Shown here in pieces: positions 1-5,902 of a stretch of DNA of 6,762 nt. The stretch comes from Alphaproteobacteria bacterium (GTDB taxonomy: Bacteria > Pseudomonadota > Alphaproteobacteria > UBA828). The first letter of the stretch is position 1; every line of letters begins with the position of its first letter. The stretch covers positions 1-6,762 of the forward strand of contig JABJCZ010000322.1 of NCBI GenBank assembly GCA_018668475.1, written 5' to 3'. The notes beneath the pieces were generated by a model. It was not told the DNA's origin. It was given only the letters and a program-made list of their open reading frames with translations, and did no database searches. A program made the position numbers and the translations under genes.

Positions 1-1
1 G

Positions 2-754
2 ACAGGCAACGTTCATCTCGTCGGCGCTGGTCCTGGCGATGTGGAATTGCTGACTCTGAAGGCGGCGCGCCTCCTGGAGCGCGCCGACGTCGTCGTATAT
101 GACCGCCTGGTCAGCGATGATGTGCTTGATCTGGCGAGGCGCGATGCCCGTCGGGTCTTCGTCGGCAAGGGGGGCTCTGGGGCAAGCTGGTCTCAAGATG
201 CCATCAACCGGCTATTGCTTGATGAGGCGCGGGCCGAGCGTTGCGTGGTTCGCCTCAAGGGAGGGGATCCATTCCTGTTTGGTCGCGGTGGCGAGGAACT
301 AGATTATCTGCGTGCCAACGGCATCAACGTGTCGATTGTTCCGGGAATTACAGCCGCCCTCGGATGTGGTGCGGCTGCCGGCATTCCGCTAACCCATCGC
401 AGTTGTGTTTCCGCTGTGACCCTGGTCACCGGGCGCAACCAGCAGGGCGCGCCTGAGGTCAATTGGTCGGCGCTGGCAGCGCTTGAGGGCACGCTCGTGT
501 TTTACATGGGCGTCGCGACGTCTGGTGAGATTTCCCGCCAGTTGCAACATGCTGGTCTACCGGCCTCTACGCCTGCGGCGTTGATCGAAAACGGCACGCT
601 GCCTGGCCAGCGCGTCCTGCGCGGCACCCTCGAGAGCTTTCCTGCACTGGTTCGTCAGCATGGTGTCCAGGCGCCCGCTCTTATCGTCATTGGTGAAGTC
701 GCCGCCGAGCGTTCGGTTGCGCGCCTGGCTGATGAATTCGCCGTCGCCGTCTGA
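2..754 (+). CDS. cobA/cysG: Uroporphyrinogen-III C-methyltransferase (SUMT; CobA / CysG C-terminal type), 5'-partial
   Basis: This enzyme uses S-adenosylmethionine to methylate uroporphyrinogen III twice, giving precorrin-2, the precursor of siroheme and cobalamin. The reading frame is open from base 2, so the true start lies left of the window; 250 codons are visible before the TGA. In visible numbering, the SAM-binding loop VGAGPGD is at residues 7-13. It is followed by LLTLKAARLL, then VVRLKGGDPFLFGRGGEE and VPGITAALGCGAAAGIPLTH, all hallmarks of the family. The visible part is nearly the length of a stand-alone SUMT, so perhaps only a few residues are missing. A fusion to an N-terminal CysG dehydrogenase/ferrochelatase domain cannot be excluded, because that part would lie outside the window. 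The next gene starts 13 nt downstream, and a siroheme-dependent sulfite reductase follows, so supply of siroheme is the likely role here. The internal GTG at 41 falls inside the SAM loop and is not a credible start. Confidence 0.95.
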   Translation, partial: TGNVHLVGAGPGDVELLTLKAARLLERADVVVYDRLVSDDVLDLARRDARRVFVGKGGSGASWSQDAINRLLLDEARAERCVVRLKGGDPFLFGRGGEELDYLRANGINVSIVPGITAALGCGAAAGIPLTHRSCVSAVTLVTGRNQQGAPEVNWSALAALEGTLVFYMGVATSGEISRQLQHAGLPASTPAALIENGTLPGQRVLRGTLESFPALVRQHGVQAPALIVIGEVAAERSVARLADEFAVAV

Positions 755-767
755 TCTGGAGATAAAG

Positions 768-1091
768 ATGTTTGAGAATGTTATTACCGCCAACCGCCTT
801 GATGATGGAACGGTGATTTACCTGACGCGGGAAAGCTTGTGGAGCCCTACGCTTGCCGATGCCTGGGTCGCGGAGGACGAAGACGAGGCCGTGGTCATGA
901 TGGCTGCGGGAGAAAATGCCGAAAATAAGGGTATCGTTGTCGGTGCCTACCTCATTGCCGCAGAGGTACTGGACGATACGGTGGTTGCCGTGCGGCTGCG
1001 CGAGGGTATCCGCGCCGATGGACCAACCCGGCGGACGGATTCTGTTAGCGTAGATGACAATTCGGAGCAGGCGCATGTACCGCTACGATGA
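768..1091 (+). CDS. DUF2849 domain-containing protein, small sulfur-operon protein
   Basis: This is a small acidic protein of 107 aa starting MFENVITANRLDDGTVIYLT. It matches the DUF2849 family as I know it, which has no established biochemical function and is repeatedly found between SUMT and sulfite reductase genes in alphaproteobacteria. I see no signal peptide, membrane segment or cysteine motif. The N-terminal half contains an acidic stretch (AEDEDEAVV), followed by GAYLIAAEV. The ATG at 768 is chosen because a GGAGA (758-762) sits just upstream and it follows the SUMT stop by 13 nt. The same frame is open further upstream to 660, but that part overlaps the conserved SUMT C-terminus and is not plausible. 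Its 3' end overlaps the sulfite reductase start by 17 nt, which suggests translational coupling. A role as an accessory factor for siroheme delivery or for CysI is only an inference from position. Confidence 0.85.
   Translation: MFENVITANRLDDGTVIYLTRESLWSPTLADAWVAEDEDEAVVMMAAGENAENKGIVVGAYLIAAEVLDDTVVAVRLREGIRADGPTRRTDSVSVDDNSEQAHVPLR
1064..1067 (+). promoter_or_regulatory. Ribosome binding site that sets the cysI start
   Basis: A GGAG lies 7 nt before the ATG at 1075, inside the 3' end of the DUF2849 gene. The in-frame ATG at 1054 has no comparable site, and homologous sulfite reductases of this type start MYRYDEFD, which begins at 1075. Confidence 0.7.
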
Positions 1092-2730
1092 ATTTGACGC
1101 GGCGCTGGTAACGCAGCGGGTCGCCCAGTTTCGTGACCAGGTTGACCGGCGAATGAAAGGCACTCTGAGCGAAGACGAGTTTCGCCCCTTACGCCTGATG
1201 AACGGGCTCTACTTGCAGCTTCACGCCTACATGTTGCGGGTCGCCATCCCTTACGGCACGTTGTCGTCCGTCCAGATGAGGATGCTCGCTCATATCGCCC
1301 GGCGCTATGACCATGGCTATGGGCATTTTACCACCCGGCAGAATATTCAATACAACTGGCCGAAGCTTGTGGAAGTGCCTGACCTGCTGGACGAGTTGGC
1401 GACCGTTGAGATGCATGCCATTCAGACCAGTGGCAATTGCATTCGCAATGTGACCTCTGACCCTTACGCCGGTGCAGTAGCGGATGAAGTCGAAGACCCG
1501 CGTATATGGGGGGAGATTATCCGCCAGTGGTCGACGTTCCATCCGGAATTTTCCTTTTTGCCGCGCAAGTTCAAAATTGCGGTGACCGGCTCTGCCGAAG
1601 ACCGTGCGGCGATCCGGGTTCACGATATCGGCCTGCGAATTCATCGCAATGAAGCGGGAGAGGTCGGGTTTGAAGTTATGGTCGGGGGTGGGCAGGGCCG
1701 CACACCGATGATCGCCAAAACAATTCGCGCATTTCTGCCCAAGGCGCACTTGCTGTCCTATCTGGAGGCGATCCTGCGCGTCTACAATTTGATGGGCCGG
1801 CGCGACAACAAATACAAGGCGCGGATCAAGATCCTCGTTCACGAAATGGGCGCTGAGGCTTTCGCCGACCAGGTCGAGGCGGAGTGGGCGGAGATCAAGG
1901 ACGGCCCGGTCGATCTGCCGGCGAGCGAGGTCGCCCGAATCGAAAACTATTTCGCGCCGCCCGCGCTGGATACCGCCTCCAACGGCAGTGCCGATTATGC
2001 GCTCAAATTAAAAAGCGATGCAGCGTTTGCTGCGTGGGTTGGCAGCAATGTGCTGGGCCACGTGCAGCCGGGCTACGCCATTGCGAACATATCGCTTAAG
2101 CCCGTTGGTGGCGTCCCCGGAGATGCGACCGCAGAACAGATGGATGTTGTGGCAGATCTGGCGGCGCGTTACAGCCACGATGAGATTCGGGTGACTTATG
2201 AGCAAAACCTCGTTCTTCCCCATGTCCGCCGGGAGGACCTCTACGCGGTTTGGCAGGCGCTTGGCGAAGCAAAGCTCGATACTGCCAATATTGGCTTGCT
2301 CGGCGATATGATTGTCTGCCCAGGCCTTGATTATTGCAGCCTCGCCAATGCGCGATCGATTCCTGTGTCACAACAGATTTCGGAACGGTTTTCGGACCCG
2401 GAACGACAACGGAAAATCGGCAAGCTGGACATCAAGATATCCGGATGCATCAACGCATGCGGCCACCATCACGTCGGTCATATCGGCATTTTGGGAGTTG
2501 ATAAGCGCGGCAAAGAGCATTATCAAATCACTCTTGGAGGGAAGGCGAACCAAGACGCTGCCGTTGGGGCGATTGTGGGGCCGGCATTTGCCGAAACCGA
2601 TATCGCGGATGCGGTTGAGACCGTGGTCGACACCTATCTGGACCTGCGGGCTGACGGTGAGGAGTTCATCGAGACCCTAGGCCGGGTTGGTATCGCGCCT
2701 TTTAAGGAGACCCTCTATGCCACTCATTAA
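1075..2730 (+). CDS. cysI: Assimilatory sulfite reductase hemoprotein (siroheme/[4Fe-4S])
   Basis: This enzyme catalyses the six-electron reduction of sulfite to sulfide in the cytoplasm, the last reductive step before cysteine synthesis. It is 551 aa, the usual size for single-chain members of the nitrite/sulfite reductase family, and has both half-domains. N-terminal motifs are LRLMNGLYLQLHAYMLRV and HFTTRQNIQYNWPKL. The cofactor ligands are intact: Cys415-x5-Cys421 (VCPGLDYC) and Cys458-x3-Cys462 (SGCINACGHHH), the C-x5-C...C-x3-C arrangement that holds the cluster and siroheme. It overlaps the DUF2849 gene by 17 nt and the DUF934 gene by 14 nt, and siroheme synthesis and APS reductase genes flank it, so sulfite rather than nitrite is the likely substrate. 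No flavoprotein partner (CysJ) is visible, so the electron donor is unknown; ferredoxin is possible. A nitrite reductase role is the main alternative, but the context argues against it. Confidence 0.93.
   Translation: MYRYDEFDAALVTQRVAQFRDQVDRRMKGTLSEDEFRPLRLMNGLYLQLHAYMLRVAIPYGTLSSVQMRMLAHIARRYDHGYGHFTTRQNIQYNWPKLVEVPDLLDELATVEMHAIQTSGNCIRNVTSDPYAGAVADEVEDPRIWGEIIRQWSTFHPEFSFLPRKFKIAVTGSAEDRAAIRVHDIGLRIHRNEAGEVGFEVMVGGGQGRTPMIAKTIRAFLPKAHLLSYLEAILRVYNLMGRRDNKYKARIKILVHEMGAEAFADQVEAEWAEIKDGPVDLPASEVARIENYFAPPALDTASNGSADYALKLKSDAAFAAWVGSNVLGHVQPGYAIANISLKPVGGVPGDATAEQMDVVADLAARYSHDEIRVTYEQNLVLPHVRREDLYAVWQALGEAKLDTANIGLLGDMIVCPGLDYCSLANARSIPVSQQISERFSDPERQRKIGKLDIKISGCINACGHHHVGHIGILGVDKRGKEHYQITLGGKANQDAAVGAIVGPAFAETDIADAVETVVDTYLDLRADGEEFIETLGRVGIAPFKETLYATH
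2704..2710 (+). promoter_or_regulatory. Ribosome binding site for the DUF934 gene, inside cysI
   Basis: AAGGAGA lies 6 nt before the ATG at 2717, within the last codons of cysI. It fixes the start at 2717 rather than at the in-frame upstream codon at 2687, and shows that the 14-nt gene overlap is real. Confidence 0.8.
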
Positions 2731-3223
2731 AGATGGAAGCTTTGTGACGGATCCCTGGATTCGTCTCGCGGATGAAGACGCGTTGCCTGAGATCGGGCCG
2801 ATTATCGTATCGCTGACGCGTTGGGTGGCCGCTCGGGATGCGTTGCTTGCGCGCGGCTGGCCGCTTGGCATTTGCCTTGCCAGCGGGGAGTCCGTGGAAG
2901 CGATCACGGGTGACCTGGACCGGTTTGAAGTGGTTGCCCTGGAGTTCCCAACGTTCATGGACGGGCGCTCCTATTCCGCCGCGCGGCTCTTGCGCGAGCG
3001 CCACGGGTTTTCAGGTGAGCTCCGCGCGGTTGGCAATGTGTTGCGCGACCAGTTTTTGTTTCTGCACCGGTGCGGTTTCGACGCCTTTGAAGTGCGCGAG
3101 GGCGAGACCGTGAGCGGCTGGCTTCAAGCTGTAGCCGCGTTGACGGTTTGGTATCAGCCGACCGGAGACGCGCGGGTCACGGTTCCTCAGTTGCGCCAGT
3201 TGGCGCCGATTGCAGCAGAATAG
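2717..3223 (+). CDS. DUF934 domain-containing protein, CysI-associated
   Basis: This 168-aa soluble protein belongs to the DUF934 family, typically encoded directly after cysI in proteobacteria. Its molecular function is not established. Family signatures are FPTFMDGRSYS (residues 77-87), then RLLRERHGFSGELRA and GNVLRDQ (106-112), followed by FLFLHRCGFDAFEV. There is no signal peptide, membrane segment or paired-cysteine metal motif, so it is unlikely to be a ferredoxin. The start at 2717 is supported by a strong ribosome binding site (2704-2710) and overlaps the cysI stop by 14 nt; the cysH start follows its stop by 9 nt. This tight coupling points to a partner or assembly role for sulfite or APS reductase, which is inference only. 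Confidence 0.9.
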   Translation: MPLIKDGSFVTDPWIRLADEDALPEIGPIIVSLTRWVAARDALLARGWPLGICLASGESVEAITGDLDRFEVVALEFPTFMDGRSYSAARLLRERHGFSGELRAVGNVLRDQFLFLHRCGFDAFEVREGETVSGWLQAVAALTVWYQPTGDARVTVPQLRQLAPIAAE

Positions 3224-3232
3224 GGTCAGACG

Positions 3233-4000
3233 ATGTCTGCTCCTCTCGTCCCGGGCCGGCCGAGCCACGATGATGTGCTGCTCGCCAACGCTTACGCCGT
3301 TGAGCTTGAGCGAGAGTATGGTCATTTGCAGGGCCGCGCGCTGCTCGACGTCATGATCGGCGAGGTATTGCACGGCGATATCGCACTCGTAAGTTCTTTC
3401 GGTACTGAGGCGGCGGTGCTCCTTGCCCTGGTAGCAGAGGTTGACCCGGCAACACCGGTGCTCTTTCTCGATACCGGCATGCATTTTTCAGAAACCTTGC
3501 GGTACCGTGATGCGCTCACGGAGCAATTGGGGCTCACCGATGTGCGCACCTTTGACCCGTCGGCGCTTGATGCCGGGGCACATGACCCGGATGGCAGGCT
3601 ATGGGCGCGCAACCCGAATCTCTGCTGCTATCTGCGTAAAGTTTTGCCGCTTGAGCGCGCACTCGGAGGATTTGGCAGTTGGATTACCGGGCGTAAGCAA
3701 TATCAGGGAGCATCGCGCGAAGCCTTACCGGCGATCGAGGCCTCAAGCGGACGCATCAAAGTGAACCCGTTGGTGACGTGGACTCCGGTTGATATCGCCG
3801 GGGAGTATGAGCGCCGTGGATTGCCGCTGCACCCGCTTGTGGCGGCTGGGTACAACTCGATCGGCTGTGCGCCATGTACCCGCCCGATCGCGACGGGAGA
3901 AGAGCCCCGTGCTGGCCGTTGGTCGGGTAGTAACAAGTCAGAATGTGGCATTCACGTCGGCGGGGATGATGTCGCTGCGGGACCAGCGGCTGCAGAGTAG
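3233..4000 (+). CDS. cysH: Assimilatory APS reductase, [4Fe-4S] type (thioredoxin-dependent)
   Basis: This enzyme reduces adenylyl sulfate (APS) to sulfite and AMP, using thioredoxin or glutaredoxin. It is 255 aa, normal for the family. In order it shows the nucleotide-binding SSFGTEA (54-60), FLDTGMHFSET (78-88), TGRKQYQG (152-159), and the catalytic ECGIH with Cys238 near the C-terminus. It also has the Cys131-Cys132 pair (NLCCYLRK) and Cys212-x2-Cys215 (GCAPC). These four cysteines bind a [4Fe-4S] cluster in assimilatory APS reductases and are absent from the PAPS-specific enterobacterial CysH. I therefore infer APS as substrate, which would make a PAPS-forming kinase unnecessary for this step. 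The start at 3233 follows the DUF934 stop by 9 nt, with AGGG at 3222-3225 as the ribosome binding site. It is the last visible gene of the operon; no convincing terminator follows it. Confidence 0.93.
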   Translation: MSAPLVPGRPSHDDVLLANAYAVELEREYGHLQGRALLDVMIGEVLHGDIALVSSFGTEAAVLLALVAEVDPATPVLFLDTGMHFSETLRYRDALTEQLGLTDVRTFDPSALDAGAHDPDGRLWARNPNLCCYLRKVLPLERALGGFGSWITGRKQYQGASREALPAIEASSGRIKVNPLVTWTPVDIAGEYERRGLPLHPLVAAGYNSIGCAPCTRPIATGEEPRAGRWSGSNKSECGIHVGGDDVAAGPAAAE

Positions 4001-4049
4001 TTTTTGGCGCTTCTTGCGGCTGCAGTGAGCTGGACAGTTCCTCCTATTT

Positions 4050-4063
4050 TTGACGCAAGTCAA
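4050..4063 (+). promoter_or_regulatory. FNR/FixK-type binding site upstream of the HPF-family gene
   Basis: The sequence TTGACGCAAGTCAA is a perfect TTGA-N6-TCAA dyad, the core recognised by FNR/FixK/Anr-family oxygen-responsive regulators (consensus TTGAT-N4-ATCAA). It lies in the 201-nt gap after cysH, about 138 nt before the HPF-family ATG at 4202. If the site acts from -41.5, the transcript would start near 4098 and carry a leader of roughly 100 nt; I see only a poor -10 match there. The 3' end of cysH is on the other side and on the same strand, so the HPF-family gene is the only sensible target. Confidence 0.65.
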
Positions 4064-4201
4064 CGCGGCTTGTGGACGTTGGCGCACCATGGGCTGTGCC
4101 AGTTCGTTCTCCATGCCGGGCTGGTTTCGTTAATGAGGCATCCCCATATGTACTCACTTAGCGTGTTTCGCAGATAAGCCTGAACAGGGAGGATACAGTC
4201 C

Positions 4202-4582
4202 ATGACAGTACCCCTCGAAATTGTGTTCCAAGGTATCGATCCGTCTGAGGCGATCGAGCAGCGAATAAGAGCTGAAGTTCAGAAACTTGAGCGTTACCAC
4301 AAACGGATCACCGCCTGCCGGGTGGTCGTCGATGAGGCCCATCGACGCCATTCAAAAGGAAACCTTTTTCAGGTTCGTGTTCATATGACTGTGCCAGGTC
4401 ACGGCGACCTCGTCGTCAACCAGAACCATGGCGACAATCATGCGCATGAGGATGCCTATGTGGCGATTCGCGACTCATTTGCTGCCACGCGACGCCAACT
4501 GCAGGAATTCGTGCGGGTGCAAAAGGGCAAAGTGAAAACTCATGGAAATCACGATGCGGTGGACGAGGCTGTTCCGACCTGA
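4202..4582 (+). CDS. HPF/RaiA-family ribosome-associated protein (ribosome hibernation type)
   Basis: This 126-aa protein matches the HPF/RaiA (sigma-54 modulation protein/YfiA) family. Members bind the 30S subunit around the decoding centre and silence or protect ribosomes in stress or stationary phase. It opens PLEIVFQGIDPSEAIEQRI, followed by a basic helix (EVQKLERYHKRI), a strand with CRVVVDEAHRRH, then FQVRVHMTVPGH and the C-terminal helix EDAYVAIRDSFAATRRQL. It is close in length to RaiA and lacks the dimerisation tail of long HPF, so it should not make 100S dimers by that route. The histidine-containing NHGDNHAHED loop is usual for this alphaproteobacterial branch. The start at 4202 has AGGGAGG at 4186-4192, 9 nt upstream. 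An FNR-like site lies upstream at 4050 and a terminator follows at 4612. It is a separate transcription unit, and induction by low oxygen is inferred from that site. Confidence 0.88.
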   Translation: MTVPLEIVFQGIDPSEAIEQRIRAEVQKLERYHKRITACRVVVDEAHRRHSKGNLFQVRVHMTVPGHGDLVVNQNHGDNHAHEDAYVAIRDSFAATRRQLQEFVRVQKGKVKTHGNHDAVDEAVPT

Positions 4583-4611
4583 CGAAGGCGCAGCGACAAT
4601 GTAAGCCGGTG

Positions 4612-4642
4612 CCCGGGCCAACAAAACTTGGCCTGGGTTTTT
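4612..4642 (+). terminator. Intrinsic terminator after the HPF-family gene
   Basis: A 10-bp stem with one G-U pair (CCCGGGCCAA / TTGGCCTGGG), a 6-nt loop CAAAAC and a run of five T form a classical rho-independent terminator 30 nt after the HPF-family stop. Read on the minus strand the stem is not followed by T residues, so it does not serve the convergent DUF3775 gene. Confidence 0.85.
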
Positions 4643-4668
4643 CGGTCGTTGGAAGTAGGGGTGGGTTA

Positions 4669-5082
4669 TCAGCGAATAATGTCGAACGCGCCGATACCCT
4701 GCTCCAGGTAGTCCGGCAACAGGGGTGAGGCCGTAAGAACGCGACAAACCTCGTCGCGGCTCATACCTTCGGTTTCCATCACCGCTTGCAGCCATTCACC
4801 GGCGCTATAGACGCCGCGCCCCACCCAGGCGATGGCCAGTATCTCGGTCAACTCGCTGGTGGTCAGGTCGTTTAGGGCGCTGGCAAACGATTCATAACTC
4901 GCGTCGTTCGGATAGCCCGCCATCAAATTGTGGATGCTGTTGCCATGCGACAGGGGGCGGCAATTCAGTTCCTCTGGCGGAGCGATGGTTTGAACACCGC
5001 GCGCCCGGTCCGCAATCCGGTAGATTTTTTCCGGGTTGATGGCGGGAGTTGCCAGAACTTCGAGCTGAACGTTTGTAGCCAT
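4669..5082 (-). CDS. DUF3775 domain-containing protein
   Basis: This 137-aa soluble protein is recognised as a member of DUF3775, an uncharacterised family common in alphaproteobacteria. The family pattern is visible: an N-terminal INPEKIYRIADRAR, a central LTTSELTEILAIAWVGRG and a C-terminal LTASPLLPDYLEQGIGAFD. There are no catalytic motifs, cysteine clusters, signal peptide or membrane segment; two of its three methionine-rich or acidic turns are unremarkable. The ATG at 5082 is chosen because the conserved region starts shortly after it. In-frame GTG codons at 5097 and 5103 are possible, but neither has a good ribosome binding site, and the promoter geometry puts the transcript start close to 5082. 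It lies 50 nt after the Nudix stop on the same strand but has its own FNR-like site. It is convergent with the HPF-family gene, which has a similar site. Function unknown. Confidence 0.85.
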   Translation of the reverse strand: MATNVQLEVLATPAINPEKIYRIADRARGVQTIAPPEELNCRPLSHGNSIHNLMAGYPNDASYESFASALNDLTTSELTEILAIAWVGRGVYSAGEWLQAVMETEGMSRDEVCRVLTASPLLPDYLEQGIGAFDIIR

Positions 5083-5088
5083 GAGTGA

Positions 5089-5094
5089 ATTTTG
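5089..5094 (-). promoter_or_regulatory. Candidate -10 element of the DUF3775 promoter
   Basis: CAAAAT on the minus strand matches TATAAT at 4 of 6 positions. It is correctly placed for a class II activator bound at 5116-5129, and predicts a transcript start about 7 nt later, at or next to the ATG at 5082. Weak as a motif on its own; the spacing is what supports it. Confidence 0.35.
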
Positions 5095-5115
5095 CACAAT
5101 CACCCTGCGCTTACC

Positions 5116-5129
5116 TTGACCTGAATCAA
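5116..5129 (-). promoter_or_regulatory. FNR/FixK-type binding site upstream of the DUF3775 gene
   Basis: Read towards the gene, the site is TTGATTCAGGTCAA, a perfect TTGA-N6-TCAA dyad and one base from TTGAT-N4-ATCAA. The palindrome extends one base each side (CTTGA...TCAAG, 5115-5130). It occupies the 50-nt gap between the Nudix stop and the DUF3775 start, with its centre about 40 nt before the ATG. The stem is too short and lacks a T run, so it is not a terminator. Confidence 0.7.
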
Positions 5130-5132
5130 GCG

Positions 5133-5801
5133 TTACTCGCGGATCAGTACAAATTCGCGTCCTACACGCTTCAGCAGTGGAATGCCCTCCGGCGCGGGTC
5201 CGTCTTGCAGCCAGCGCTGGAGTTCGCTCAGGGCGTAGGCGGTGATGTCGGGGATGGGCAGTGCAAGAGCATCGCGGATTGAAAGCCAGCCAAGGTCGTG
5301 GAGTTCGCCGTCACCGCCCAGTTCGCCGGTGACGGTATCAGCGCGGGCGACGAAAAAGCGGGCGTTGAAGCGCCGGGGGCGGCCCGGTGGCGTGACAGCG
5401 CGGCAGATATAATCCAGCTCGTCGAGCGCCGGCGCCAAACCGATATCGTGGAACGGTCGCCAGGAATCGCGAATTTTACCTTCAGGTTTGGCCGCGCGGC
5501 GCGCGACCAGCAGTCCAGTTTCTTCCCAGGTCTCACGAATGGCTGCCGCTGCGAGTGATCGAGCCCGTGCGGGCGTGCAGCTTTTTGCAAGATTGGCTGC
5601 CACAGCGGGACGCAACTCGCCGGCCGGCTTGACGTAGCGGTCGTCCGGATCTACGGCCCCGCCAGGAAATACATAGCGGTTTGGCATAAAGGCATGTTTG
5701 CCGTGCCGCTGGCCCATCAAGACCTGCAGCGTCTCGCGCTCGTAGCGGTATAAGACAAGAGTTGCCGCATCTCTGGGGCGGCGGGTCGAGGGGTGGCTCA
5801 T
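5133..5801 (-). CDS. Nudix hydrolase with an interrupted Nudix box (NUDT19/CoA-diphosphatase-like branch)
   Basis: This 222-aa protein probably hydrolyses a nucleoside-diphosphate-linked compound in the cytoplasm. The fold starts with RDAATLVLYRYE and FMPNRYVFPGGAVDP (residues 38-52). The catalytic helix is REtwEEtGL with Arg89, Glu90, Glu93, Glu94 and Gly96, so the metal-binding glutamates are present. The spacing between Gly48 of the PGG turn and Arg89 is 41 residues instead of the 14 of a standard Nudix box, meaning about 27 extra residues in between. Such an insertion is known in the NUDT19-like branch, some of which act on CoA derivatives. The substrate here cannot be read from the sequence. 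The ATG at 5801 is preceded by only a weak ribosome binding site. The gene is divergent from the asparaginase-family gene (101 nt apart) and ends 50 nt before the DUF3775 start. Confidence 0.88.
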   Translation of the reverse strand: MSHPSTRRPRDAATLVLYRYERETLQVLMGQRHGKHAFMPNRYVFPGGAVDPDDRYVKPAGELRPAVAANLAKSCTPARARSLAAAAIRETWEETGLLVARRAAKPEGKIRDSWRPFHDIGLAPALDELDYICRAVTPPGRPRRFNARFFVARADTVTGELGGDGELHDLGWLSIRDALALPIPDITAYALSELQRWLQDGPAPEGIPLLKRVGREFVLIRE

Positions 5802-5902
5802 AGCGTGTGAACTCTACCGGATTCGCGGGGCGTGTGCAGCGGTTGCGTCGTCGCGGCGCATGGTGTTCTGTTGCGGCCTGAAATTATCTGCGGGAGAGTT
5901 GA

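Noticed and set aside
1054..1074. Upstream in-frame ATG at 1054 as the cysI start
   Set aside because: It has no ribosome binding site, whereas ATG 1075 has GGAG 7 nt upstream and gives the usual MYRYDEFD N-terminus.
687..1076. Open frame on the minus strand opposite the DUF2849 gene
   Set aside because: It is arginine- and histidine-rich with no recognisable domain, and lies wholly opposite supported genes; a coding shadow.
1189..1842. Long 217-codon open frame on the minus strand inside cysI
   Set aside because: The opposite strand encodes conserved sulfite reductase, and the protein shows no family motif and no ribosome binding site; a GC-rich antisense shadow.
5115..5130. CTTGA...TCAAG dyad as a terminator for the Nudix gene
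   Set aside because: The stem is only 5 bp and no T run follows on the minus strand; the FNR/FixK pattern and its position fit a regulatory site better.
5802..5902. Divergent promoters between the Nudix and asparaginase-family genes
   Set aside because: No convincing -35/-10 pair or operator dyad could be made out in the 101 nt; promoters must exist nearby, but I cannot place them.
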